A DNA stretch of 12,944 nucleotides, taken from Muribaculaceae bacterium (GTDB lineage Bacteria; Bacteroidota; Bacteroidia; Bacteroidales; Muribaculaceae). The position numbers were made by a program, and so were the translations under genes. Each line of letters opens with the position of its first letter. Position 1 is the stretch's first letter. Location: the NCBI GenBank assembly GCA_029060585.1, contig JAIDTS010000120.1:1-12944 (forward strand), in the 5' to 3' direction. Positions 1-7,259 of this stretch are shown here, one piece after another. The notes beneath the pieces are model-generated. The model saw only the letters and a program-made list of their open reading frames with translations. It ran no database searches and had not been told where the DNA came from.

Positions 1-95
1 ACCCTCCCCCGTCCTCCAGGCTCCCAGCCGCTTCCACTTTCGGTTGCGCGGTTGTTGGGTTGGGGGGGGGACAGCCGGAGCTCTCATGCAGGACA
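1..95. other. Low-complexity flank after kdgK, no gene seen
   Basis: This is the window edge downstream of the kdgK stop codon. The plus strand begins with a C-rich stretch (positions 1-33) and then becomes G/T-rich, ending in a run of nine G at 62-70. I see no credible coding frame, no RNA gene, and no hairpin followed by a T-run that would make a convincing terminator for kdgK. Confidence 0.5.
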
Positions 96-1118
96 TCAAC
101 GCTGCACGCGTCCATTGGCGCTGCCGCCGGCGAGAGCCTCTACCTCTGCGATTGTCACGAGGTTGAAGTCGCCGTTGATGGTCTGCTTTAGTGCAGAGGC
201 TGCTACCGCGAACTCAAGTGCCTCTCCCTGGGTCTCCTTATTGAGAAGGCCGTAGATAAGACCTCCTGAGAAGGAGTCGCCGCCGCCTACGCGGTCTACA
301 ATCGGGTTGATGTCGTAGCGCTTTGACTCGTAGAATTCCTTGCCATTGTAGATCATGGCTTTCCAGCCATTGTGGCTTGCAGAGTAAGACTCGCGGAGTG
401 TGGATACCACATACTTGAATCCGAATTCTTCGGCCATGGCTTTGAAAATGCCTTTGTAGCCCTCTGCGGAAGTCTCTCCAGCCTCTACGTCTGCATCAGG
501 CTTGAATCCGAGACAGAGTTCGGCATCTTCCTCGTTGCCAATACAAACGTCGACATACTTCATAAGGGGGCGCATGATGCTCTGAGCCTTCTCGGAAGTC
601 CAAAGTTTCTTGCGGAAATTCAGGTCGACAGATACTGTCACGCCGTGGCGCTTGGCAGCCTCGCATGCGAGACGGGTCAGTTCGGCAGCCTTGTCGCTGA
701 TCGCGGGCGTGATGCCGCTCCAGTGGAACCAGTCGGCACCCTTCATGATCTCGTCGAAATCGAAATCGGAGGGGTCGGCCTCGGCGATCGCGGAGTGTGC
801 GCGGTCGTAGATCACCTTCGAGGGACGCATCGAGGCGCCGGTCTCGCAGTAGTAGATACCCACGCGGTCGCCGCCACGAGCGATATACTGCGTGTCGACA
901 CCGTAACGACGGAGGGCATTGACAGCAGCCTGTCCGATCTCATGAGTAGGCAGTTTCGTTACAAACTTAGCGTCCATGCCATAATTGGCGCAGCTGACCG
1001 CTACATTAGCCTCGCCACCACCCCAGATGACTTCAAAGTTATCGCACTGAACGAATCGCCGGAAACCTTGCGGCGACAGACGGAGCATAATTTCTCCAAG
1101 AGTTATTACACGTTTCAT
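96..1118 (-). CDS. kdgK: 2-keto-3-deoxygluconate kinase (PfkB family)
   Basis: This 340-residue cytoplasmic sugar kinase is predicted to phosphorylate 2-keto-3-deoxygluconate to KDPG using ATP, feeding uronate and pectin-type sugar catabolism into the KDPG aldolase step. It opens with MKRVITLGEIMLRLSPQ, has the sugar-binding GGGEANVA at about residues 33-40, and carries PfkB signature 2, DRVGGGDSFSGG, at about 275-286 with the presumed catalytic base Asp281. It ends in GRVQR, as I recall for Bacteroidales KdgK proteins. The frame extends 27 codons further upstream to 1199, but that part reads through the AT-rich promoter region. The ATG at 1118 gives the family's normal N-terminus, so I chose it. 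It is divergent from the T9SS genes and appears functionally unrelated. Other PfkB sugar kinases such as fructokinase are the main alternative for substrate. Confidence 0.88.
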   Translation of the reverse strand: MKRVITLGEIMLRLSPQGFRRFVQCDNFEVIWGGGEANVAVSCANYGMDAKFVTKLPTHEIGQAAVNALRRYGVDTQYIARGGDRVGIYYCETGASMRPSKVIYDRAHSAIAEADPSDFDFDEIMKGADWFHWSGITPAISDKAAELTRLACEAAKRHGVTVSVDLNFRKKLWTSEKAQSIMRPLMKYVDVCIGNEEDAELCLGFKPDADVEAGETSAEGYKGIFKAMAEEFGFKYVVSTLRESYSASHNGWKAMIYNGKEFYESKRYDINPIVDRVGGGDSFSGGLIYGLLNKETQGEALEFAVAASALKQTINGDFNLVTIAEVEALAGGSANGRVQR

Positions 1119-1145
1119 AGTAGGGTTATTACATGTTTCGTAGTG

Positions 1146-1153
1146 CAAATTTA
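1146..1153 (-). promoter_or_regulatory. kdgK -7 promoter element TAAATTTG
   Basis: Read on the minus strand, this is TAAATTTG, a full match to the Bacteroidota -7 consensus TAnnTTTG. It ends 27 bases before the chosen kdgK ATG, so a leader of about 24 bases is predicted. The expected -33 TTG about 19-21 bases further upstream is not clearly present (ATG is seen there), so this could be a weak or activator-dependent promoter. Its position supports the downstream start at 1118, because the longer frame would begin upstream of the transcription start. Confidence 0.55.
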
Positions 1154-1235
1154 AGCAAATATTCGCAAACATCATAATATTGCATAAGAAAAATTTCATT
1201 TTTTCGTTTCTTTATTGTACTGAGGCACGAAAATC

Positions 1236-1272
1236 ACGCAGAGAGCGCAGAGTGGCGAAGGAAACGCAGAGA
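1236..1272 (+). repeat. CGCAGAG short tandem repeat, period about 9
   Basis: The core CGCAGAG occurs at 1237-1243, 1246-1252 and 1265-1271, with a degenerate unit around 1255-1261. The period is about 9 bases, with a one-base slip before the last unit. It lies in the 171-base divergent gap between kdgK and porT, ending 18 bases before the porT start. I recall similar CGCAGAG arrays between genes in several bacterial phyla. No function can be read from the sequence. I saw no clear TTG/TAnnTTTG promoter for porT on the plus strand in this gap. Confidence 0.6.
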
Positions 1273-1289
1273 ATGTTTAAGAAAACGAA

Positions 1290-2027
1290 ATGAAGATAAT
1301 CAATCTACGACATATGGCCTTACGGCTGCTGATGCTGGCGACGGTGCTCATCGGAGTCTTCCAGCCTGTGCATGCAAAGTGGGGAGAGAAGGTTCCCAAC
1401 CGACAGTATGCCGACCTCAAGCGCTGGCACTGGGGCTTTTCGGTCGGCACACATGTGCAGGACCTGGCCTTCACTCACGCCGGTCTCGTCACCGACGACG
1501 GGCGGCAGTGGCAGGTGGAGGTGCCGGGATTCTCGCCAGGCTTCAACGCCACGGTGCTCGGCGACCTGCGTCTCCACAGATACCTCAACCTCCGGCTATC
1601 TCCAGGCATGTATTTCGGCTCCAAGACCGTCCATATGCTCGACTACTCCTCCGGAGAGAAGCAGATTCAGGACATGAAGAACGCATATGTGGTGGTTCCT
1701 CTCGACCTCAAGATATCGGGCGACAGATTGCACAACACGCGGCCCTACGTAACGATCGGAGCCATGGGGGTGCTCGACATATCGAAGAAACGCTCAGACC
1801 CGATCGTAACCAAAGACTTCGACGCGATGCTCACGGTAGGCCTCGGATGCGACTTCTACCTCCCTTTCTTCAAGCTCTGCCCCGAGATAAAATTCTGCTT
1901 CGGCCTCACCGACATACTGAAGCACGACCGGCCCGACCTCGATGAAAACCCGGCGATAATGCAGATCACGCAGTCGCTCACGAAGATGAAGAGCAACATG
2001 GTGGTGCTCTCGTTCTACTTTGAATAA
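1290..2027 (+). CDS. porT: T9SS outer-membrane protein PorT/SprT
   Basis: A 245-residue outer-membrane beta-barrel protein of the PorT (SprT) family, required for T9SS secretion in P. gingivalis and Flavobacterium. A signal peptide covers about residues 1-29, with a hydrophobic core near 10-24 and cleavage probably after VHA. The mature part has family-typical stretches: HWGFSVGTHVQDLAFTHAG (47-65), FSPGFNATVLGDLRL (81-95), then LNLRLSPGMYFGSKTV (99-114) and the strongly conserved GCDFYLPFFKLCPEIKFCFG (186-205). It finishes in an aromatic strand, VVLSFYFE. Length matches P. gingivalis PorT (about 244 residues). The ATG at 1290 places an n-region before the hydrophobic core; Met9 is an alternative. 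It is the first gene of the T9SS run, and its stop is 16 bases before the porP start. Confidence 0.9.
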   Translation: MKIINLRHMALRLLMLATVLIGVFQPVHAKWGEKVPNRQYADLKRWHWGFSVGTHVQDLAFTHAGLVTDDGRQWQVEVPGFSPGFNATVLGDLRLHRYLNLRLSPGMYFGSKTVHMLDYSSGEKQIQDMKNAYVVVPLDLKISGDRLHNTRPYVTIGAMGVLDISKKRSDPIVTKDFDAMLTVGLGCDFYLPFFKLCPEIKFCFGLTDILKHDRPDLDENPAIMQITQSLTKMKSNMVVLSFYFE

Positions 2028-2043
2028 AAACTACCGACCGCCA

Positions 2044-3066
2044 ATGAAGGAAACGCCTATCAGCCATATTCTGCGGGCCACGGCAGCCGCGATTGTCTGC
2101 CTCCTGGCATCCCTCAGTCCTCTGCCGGCTACCGCGCAGAGCGACCCCCTCTACACCCAGGCGTGGGCACTCCCGACCCTCTACAACCCTGCGGCGGCCG
2201 GATCGACCGACTGGCTCCGTATCCGCGGAGCCGCGAGAATGCAATGGGTAGGTATAAAAAACGCTCCCAAGAGTTTCACGGGGGCCGCCGACATTCCCTT
2301 CAAGCTGATCGGACGCAGATGGGGTGGAGGTGTCAACGTCACGCAAGAGGGTATCGGCCTTTTCTCCAACACCTATGTCAACGGACAGCTTAGCGGAAGG
2401 CTCAAGAAGCTTTTCGGCGGCGAGCTGACAGTCGGGCTGCAGGTAGGCTACTTCGGGTCTACGTTCAGGGGATCGGACGTCGATATTCCCGACGACGACG
2501 AATTCCATGAATCAAACGACCCGTCCATTCCGACGCAGGACGTAGGAGGCGGCACAATCGACTTCGGAATCGGGCTCCATTATACGCATCCAAAATTCCA
2601 TGCGGGAGTGTCGCTCATGCATCCGGCAGCTCCGAAAGTGAAGCTCAACACCAAGGGAACCACCTCCTCCTCGGCCACATCGGACAACCATGAATTCGAA
2701 ACTTATGTAGACCGCGTGCTCTATATTACGGCCGGAAGCAATATTCAGGTCAAAAACACGTTAATAGAATTGCAGCCCGACCTCATAGTGGCATCAGACT
2801 TCCGAAGCTTCTCCGGAGTAGCGTCGATCAAAGGATGGTACAACAAGATGTTTTTCGGCGGTGTAGCCTACAGATGGAACGACGCCGTGAGCGTCAATCT
2901 CGGAGCGGAATTCAAGAACTTCCTGCTCGGCTACGCCTACGACATCCCTACATCGAGGATACTGAAAGCATCGAGCGGGAGCCACGAGCTGACCGTAGGG
3001 TATCGGCTGAAACTTGACTTCGGCGGCAAGAACCGCCACCGGCACCGGAGCATACGCCTGATGTAG
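2044..3066 (+). CDS. porP: PorP/SprF family T9SS outer-membrane protein
   Basis: A 340-residue outer-membrane barrel of the PorP/SprF family. These proteins usually sit just upstream of gldK/porK and are linked to T9SS secretion or to surface attachment of SprB-like adhesins. A signal peptide spans about residues 1-31, with cleavage near ATA-QSDP. The mature protein opens with the family hallmark DPLYTQAW..LYNPAAAGS (34-54), followed by repeated beta-strand segments. The C-terminus has SGSHELTVGYRLKL (311-324) and ends RHRSIRLM, as is typical of this family. The frame can be extended eight codons to a TTG at 2020 overlapping porT, but the ATG at 2044 gives a normal signal peptide. Bacteroidota genomes often hold many PorP paralogues, so position beside gldK is the best evidence that this is the core one. 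Confidence 0.88.
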   Translation: MKETPISHILRATAAAIVCLLASLSPLPATAQSDPLYTQAWALPTLYNPAAAGSTDWLRIRGAARMQWVGIKNAPKSFTGAADIPFKLIGRRWGGGVNVTQEGIGLFSNTYVNGQLSGRLKKLFGGELTVGLQVGYFGSTFRGSDVDIPDDDEFHESNDPSIPTQDVGGGTIDFGIGLHYTHPKFHAGVSLMHPAAPKVKLNTKGTTSSSATSDNHEFETYVDRVLYITAGSNIQVKNTLIELQPDLIVASDFRSFSGVASIKGWYNKMFFGGVAYRWNDAVSVNLGAEFKNFLLGYAYDIPTSRILKASSGSHELTVGYRLKLDFGGKNRHRHRSIRLM

Positions 3067-3119
3067 GCTCCAAAAGGATGCAAGACAACCAACAACGCAA
3101 TCACAACAACCTCAATATA

Positions 3120-4595
3120 ATGAGAATCTCAGACATCAGAAATATCACAGCCGCCATCCGCAGCTCCGCATCCGCAGCGTTGTGGATAGCCGCGGCCATG
3201 TTTACGCTCGCAAGCTGCGCCGCGCTCGGACGCGGAGGCGCGGGCGGCGAAGTGACCGGAGTGGGAGGCAGCACCTTCGCTGAGCCGGTGCCTTACGGCA
3301 TGGTGCTCGTAGACCGGGGCGCCTATGCCATGGGTCCCGCCAAGGACGACTCCATCTGGGGCATCAAGGGGAATCCGAAGGGAGTCTCCGTCGACGCTTT
3401 CTGGATGGACGAGACCGAGGTGACTAATTCCAAATACAAGCAATTCGTGCTCTGGGTGCGCGACTCCATCATCCGCGAGCGTCTCGCCGACCCGGCCTAC
3501 GGCGGCAACGAGGCCTTCAAGATAGAGGAAGACAAGGAGGGCAACCCCATCACCCCTTATCTTAACTGGAACAAACCGATACCCTGGCGGAACGCCAACG
3601 AAGACGAGCAGAGGGCCATCGAGAGTGTCTACCGCACCAACCCTATCACGGGCCAGCGGGAGCTCGACCCCACGCAGCTCAACTACCGCTATGAGATCTT
3701 CAACCATACGGAGGCAGCCAAGCGCAAGAACCGCCTCGACGCCACGCGACGCGACTACAACACCGACAATCCCGTCAACTACGAGCTTCCGATAATCTCG
3801 AAAGACACCGCCTACCTCACAGACGAAGGTGAGATAGTACGGGAGACCGTCACACGTCCCCTTTCGGGCGACTTCGACTTCCTCAACACCTATATCGTCA
3901 ACGTGTATCCCGACACCACAGCCTGGATCAACGACTTCGACAACGCCTATAACGAGCAGTATACACGCCTTTACTTCTCAAATCCGGGCTACAACAACTA
4001 CCCGGTAGTGGGAGTGAGCTGGGACCAGGCCAACGCCTTCGCCAACTGGCGTACGGACTATCTGCGCCGCAGCCTCGGCAAAGAAGGTGTATATATCGAG
4101 CCATACCGTCTGCCTACAGAGGCTGAATGGGAATACGCCGCACGCGCAGGCAACTCAGAAAGCTCCTTCCCCTGGAGCGAGACATTGCCGATGGACGAGC
4201 GCGGATGCTTCTACGCCAATTTCAAGCCCGGCGACGGCGACTACGTGCGCGACGGCCACGTCATTACATCGCCCGTAGGGACATATCAGGCCAATGACTT
4301 TGGACTCTTCGACATGGCGGGCAACGTCAGCGAATGGACATCCACCGCCTTCACGGAGAGCATCGACCGACTTACGAGCGATATCAATCCGGAATACAGA
4401 TACAACGCGGCCATCGAGGATCCCTACAAGATGAAGCGCAAGATAGTGCGCGGAGGAAGCTGGAAAGACGTCATGCACAACCTCCGCAGCGACCTGCGCC
4501 AGTGGGAATACCAGAACGAGCAGCGTTCCTACATAGGATTCAGGTGCGTGCGTTCGCAGATAGGTTTCGCAAAGGGCACTCAGAAGAAAAAGTAA
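3120..4595 (+). CDS. gldK: T9SS ring lipoprotein GldK/PorK
   Basis: A 491-residue outer-membrane-anchored lipoprotein that builds, with GldN, the periplasmic T9SS ring. A hydrophobic stretch ends in lipobox LASC, making Cys33 the lipidated residue. The rest is a formylglycine-generating-enzyme/sulfatase-modifying fold: YGMVLVDRGAYAMG near the start, FWMDETEVTNSKYKQFV, then a long GldK-type insertion, followed by VGVSWDQANAFANWR, YRLPTEAEWEYAARAG, LFDMAGNVSEW, VRGGSWKD and GFRCVRS near the C-terminus. By eye, the two catalytic Cys of true FGE enzymes are missing, so the role should be structural. The ATG at 3120 follows an AT-rich stretch and gives a compact signal sequence. An ATG at 3078 would add MQDNQQRNHNNLNI, which reads as a translated CA-rich leader, so I consider it less likely. 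Confidence 0.92.
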   Translation: MRISDIRNITAAIRSSASAALWIAAAMFTLASCAALGRGGAGGEVTGVGGSTFAEPVPYGMVLVDRGAYAMGPAKDDSIWGIKGNPKGVSVDAFWMDETEVTNSKYKQFVLWVRDSIIRERLADPAYGGNEAFKIEEDKEGNPITPYLNWNKPIPWRNANEDEQRAIESVYRTNPITGQRELDPTQLNYRYEIFNHTEAAKRKNRLDATRRDYNTDNPVNYELPIISKDTAYLTDEGEIVRETVTRPLSGDFDFLNTYIVNVYPDTTAWINDFDNAYNEQYTRLYFSNPGYNNYPVVGVSWDQANAFANWRTDYLRRSLGKEGVYIEPYRLPTEAEWEYAARAGNSESSFPWSETLPMDERGCFYANFKPGDGDYVRDGHVITSPVGTYQANDFGLFDMAGNVSEWTSTAFTESIDRLTSDINPEYRYNAAIEDPYKMKRKIVRGGSWKDVMHNLRSDLRQWEYQNEQRSYIGFRCVRSQIGFAKGTQKKK

Positions 4596-4636
4596 CACTC
4601 TGACACCGACATAACTCAAACAACACTCAGACAGCA

Positions 4637-5626
4637 ATGGTCAGAATCCGCAAATACGCCAACTTCATAGAGCGCTTCCTCCACGGCGAGAAAGGACAGC
4701 GTTTCTTCAATTTCGCATATTCCATCGGCGCCGCAGTCGTAATCTGGGGCGCGCTCTTCAAGATACTCCACCTTCCGGGCGGAAGCACCCTTCTCTGCAT
4801 CGGCATGGGAACGGAAATCGCCATGTTCCTGCTGACGGCGTTCGACCGTCCGCCGAAAGACTATCACTGGGAAGACGTATTCCCGGTGCTCGACACCCAC
4901 AGTCCGGAAGACCGCCCTGATTTGAGCGGACATGGCGGTGGCGTAGCGGGGGGAGTCGTTATAGCAGGAGGTGCCGGGGCAGGAGACTATAAGGGAATCG
5001 GAGGTCCAGCCGTACAGCAGTCCGGGCAGTCATCTCAGGGAGCTCAAGGTGTTTCCGGAGGTCAGACCGTAGTTCTCACAGGAGGGGGGGCTCAGGCTCC
5101 CAACGTAGAGATCAGCGAGGAAGACACCGAAAACCTCGTAGAGTCGATGAAAGACATGGCCGAGCAGATGAAGGGTGTCACCGAGCAGATAGCCCAGCTG
5201 CGCGAGACTACCGACGCCCTCAACAAGGTGAGCGAGGTGCTCCTCAATTCCTACAAGGCCATCACAGACAACTCCGAATCAGTCTCCGCATCGTCTAACG
5301 GTTACGTAGAGCGTCTCGAAGACCTCAACCGCAACATCGGCGGACTCAACACCATCTATGAGATACAGCTCAAGAGCATAAGCTCGCAGCTTGAGAGTAT
5401 CGATCGCGTCAACCGCGGCCTGAAAGACATACGCGACATGTATGAGAAATCGGCCAACGAATCAAGCCGCTACTGCGAAGAGACGGAACGCATGAGCCGC
5501 TACATGCGCCAGCTCAACAAGATTTACGAGAACATGATAACGGCGATGACCATGAACATGGCCAATCCTATGGCTGGAGTGCAGAGACCAAATCCATTCG
5601 ATCAAACCCCTAAATCAGAAAACTGA
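4637..5626 (+). CDS. gldL: T9SS inner-membrane motor subunit GldL/PorL
   Basis: A 329-residue inner-membrane protein. With GldM it forms the proton-motive-force-driven motor that powers T9SS secretion and, in gliding species, motility. Two transmembrane helices lie at about residues 24-43 and 51-69, joined by the short loop KILHLPGGS. Helix 2 contains the membrane-buried acid Glu60 (GMGTEIAMFLL), matching the Glu known to be essential in GldL. Next comes the conserved DRPPKDYHWEDVFPVL (70-85), a Gly/Ala/Ser/Gln-rich linker at about 98-155, and a long alpha-helical, partly coiled-coil cytoplasmic part at about 160-305. The linker DNA includes a run of seven G at 5084-5090. It starts 41 bases after gldK, behind a CA-rich, G-poor spacer without a visible ribosome-binding site. 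Confidence 0.93.
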   Translation: MVRIRKYANFIERFLHGEKGQRFFNFAYSIGAAVVIWGALFKILHLPGGSTLLCIGMGTEIAMFLLTAFDRPPKDYHWEDVFPVLDTHSPEDRPDLSGHGGGVAGGVVIAGGAGAGDYKGIGGPAVQQSGQSSQGAQGVSGGQTVVLTGGGAQAPNVEISEEDTENLVESMKDMAEQMKGVTEQIAQLRETTDALNKVSEVLLNSYKAITDNSESVSASSNGYVERLEDLNRNIGGLNTIYEIQLKSISSQLESIDRVNRGLKDIRDMYEKSANESSRYCEETERMSRYMRQLNKIYENMITAMTMNMANPMAGVQRPNPFDQTPKSEN

Positions 5627-5627
5627 T

Positions 5628-5669
5628 ACGTAAAACGTAAAACGTACAACGTAAAACGTAAAACGAAAC
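5628..5669 (+). repeat. ACGTAAA heptamer tandem repeat
   Basis: Five head-to-tail 7-base units run from 5628 to 5662: ACGTAAA, ACGTAAA, ACGTACA, ACGTAAA, ACGTAAA. A degenerate sixth, ACGAAAC, occupies 5663-5669. The array fills the whole gap between the gldL stop (5626) and the gldM ATG (5671). It therefore forms the translation-initiation region of gldM, which has no Shine-Dalgarno sequence. I recall similar ACGTAAA/TTTACGT arrays between genes in other Bacteroidota. Whether it is a neutral intergenic repeat or tunes gldM translation cannot be told from one copy. Confidence 0.85.
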
Positions 5670-5670
5670 A

Positions 5671-7248
5671 ATGGCAGGAGGAGGAAACAATGTAGCAAGA
5701 ATGTCGCCAAGGCAGAGGATGATCAACCTAATGTATATCGTCCTCACCGCCATGCTCGCGCTCAACGTCTCGAGCGACGTGCTGAACGGTTTCACGCAGG
5801 TGCAGAGCTCTCTGCACCGCACCAACGACAACCTCGCTACGAAAAACAAAATACAGTTCGAATATCTGGCTGAGCTCTATGAGAAGAACCCGGCCAAGGC
5901 CGGGCCATGGTATGAAAAGGGGAATGCCCTTCACGGACACACCGGAAGCCTTTACGGAATGATCGAGGAGATAAAGACCGACATCGCCAAGAAAGCCGAC
6001 GGCAAGAAGGGAGACTACACCAACCTCACCAACCTTGACGACCTCGAGGCTGCCTCGGCGGTGCTTCTCGACCCGACTTCCAAGAGAGGCGAGAAACTGC
6101 GCGAGGCAATCGATGAATACCGCTCCTATGTCACTACACTTGTCGGCGACTCCGTCAAGCGTCGCGTCATCAACGAGATGCTCTCCACTACCTCGACCGA
6201 TGTCAAAGGAACGGTAGGGGAAGTGAAATGGGAGGAGAAGCTATTCGACAACATGCCGGCTATTGCCGCCGTCACCATGCTCACAAAACTGCAGAACGAC
6301 GTAAGCCAGGCAGAGAGCGAGGCCCTCTCCAACCTCATCACAAACATCGACATAGGCGATGTCCGCGTCAACGAGCTCAACGCATATGTGCTTCCAAACT
6401 CCAACATGGTCATGCGCGGAGGCAAATACTCGGCAAGAATCGTGCTCGCGGCCATCGACACCACAATGAGACCGGAGATATTCATCAACGGACAGAAACT
6501 CGGCAATCCCGACGGCCTCTATGAGTTCGTAGCCGGCCAGACCGGAGCACACGAATATTCCGGCTATCTCGAGGTGAAGAAGGGAGACGGAACGCTTGAA
6601 AAGCATGAGTTCAAGTCGCAATACAACGTCATCGAACCGATGGCCACCATATCACCGACCATGATGAACGTGCTCTACGCCGGTATCGACAACCCTATCT
6701 CCATTTCTGTTCCGGGAGTGCCTATGACCGCTCTGACCGCAACCATGACCAATGGTGCCCTCACGCGGAGCGGCGACCACTGGATAGCTCGACCTACGAA
6801 AGTGGGAGAGAACGCAGTCATCAACGTATCCGCCTCGGTAGACGGCCACAGTCAGAACGTCGGAAGCATGACCTTCCGTATCCGTCAGCTTCCCGACCCG
6901 ACAGCCTACATATCGGTGAAGGACGCGCAGGGCAATGCCTCTGTCTACAAAGGAGGTCCGAAACGCATCAGCAAGGCAGCGCTAATGGCTTGTGACGGAC
7001 TTTCCGCGTCGGTCGACGACGGAATCCTTGACGTGGCCTATCAAGTGGTATCGTTCTCTACGGTATTCTACGATTCGATGGGCAACGCTATCCCTGAGGT
7101 GAGCGACGGCGCGAAGTTCTCGGCAAGACAGAAGGAGCAGTTCCGCCGACTCAAGAACGGCCAGCAGTTCTTCATCTCCGACGTAAAGGCGAAGGGTCCT
7201 GACGGAATCACCCGCAATATCTCGCCGATGCAGGTAGTACTAAATTGA
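5671..7248 (+). CDS. gldM: T9SS motor/periplasmic shaft GldM/PorM
   Basis: A 525-residue single-pass inner-membrane protein. Its dimeric periplasmic part reaches from the GldL motor to the GldK/GldN ring. The N-terminus has the family hallmark SPRQRMINLMYIVLTAMLAL (12-31): an Arg-bearing start to the only transmembrane helix (about 17-34), followed by NVSSDVLNGF. In GldM proteins this conserved Arg lies near the buried Glu of GldL. The periplasmic part starts alpha-helical (about 40-215) and continues as beta-rich domains. It ends in the typical VKAKGPDGITRNISPMQVVLN region without an acidic tail. Length is in the family range (about 515-525). The ATG at 5671 directly follows the heptamer repeat. 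The start is secure because the MAGGG..PRQ N-terminus is family-like. Confidence 0.94.
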   Translation: MAGGGNNVARMSPRQRMINLMYIVLTAMLALNVSSDVLNGFTQVQSSLHRTNDNLATKNKIQFEYLAELYEKNPAKAGPWYEKGNALHGHTGSLYGMIEEIKTDIAKKADGKKGDYTNLTNLDDLEAASAVLLDPTSKRGEKLREAIDEYRSYVTTLVGDSVKRRVINEMLSTTSTDVKGTVGEVKWEEKLFDNMPAIAAVTMLTKLQNDVSQAESEALSNLITNIDIGDVRVNELNAYVLPNSNMVMRGGKYSARIVLAAIDTTMRPEIFINGQKLGNPDGLYEFVAGQTGAHEYSGYLEVKKGDGTLEKHEFKSQYNVIEPMATISPTMMNVLYAGIDNPISISVPGVPMTALTATMTNGALTRSGDHWIARPTKVGENAVINVSASVDGHSQNVGSMTFRIRQLPDPTAYISVKDAQGNASVYKGGPKRISKAALMACDGLSASVDDGILDVAYQVVSFSTVFYDSMGNAIPEVSDGAKFSARQKEQFRRLKNGQQFFISDVKAKGPDGITRNISPMQVVLN

Positions 7249-7259
7249 TAAAACCCACA

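Noticed and set aside
372..1154. Long plus-strand open frame (260 codons) opposite kdgK
   Set aside because: The minus strand encodes a clear PfkB kinase with its signature motifs over the same bases; the plus frame has no recognisable domain and is explained by codon bias.
1119..1289. A plus-strand TAATATTG as porT promoter at 1175-1182
   Set aside because: One mismatch to the -7 consensus and no TTG at the right distance upstream; too weak to call.
1379..1945. Plus-strand frame (188 codons) overlapping porT
   Set aside because: Arg/His/Pro-rich off-frame translation within porT, which has strong family matches.
2020..2043. TTG start for porP overlapping porT
   Set aside because: It would add MNKNYRPP before the signal peptide; the ATG at 2044 fits a normal secreted outer-membrane protein.
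3129..3707. Minus-strand open frame (192 codons) inside gldK
   Set aside because: Antisense shadow of a well-conserved gldK; no family motif and no promoter or start context.
4155..4637. Minus-strand open frame (160 codons) opposite the gldK 3' end
   Set aside because: It covers the conserved FGE-fold core of gldK and shows no credible protein features.
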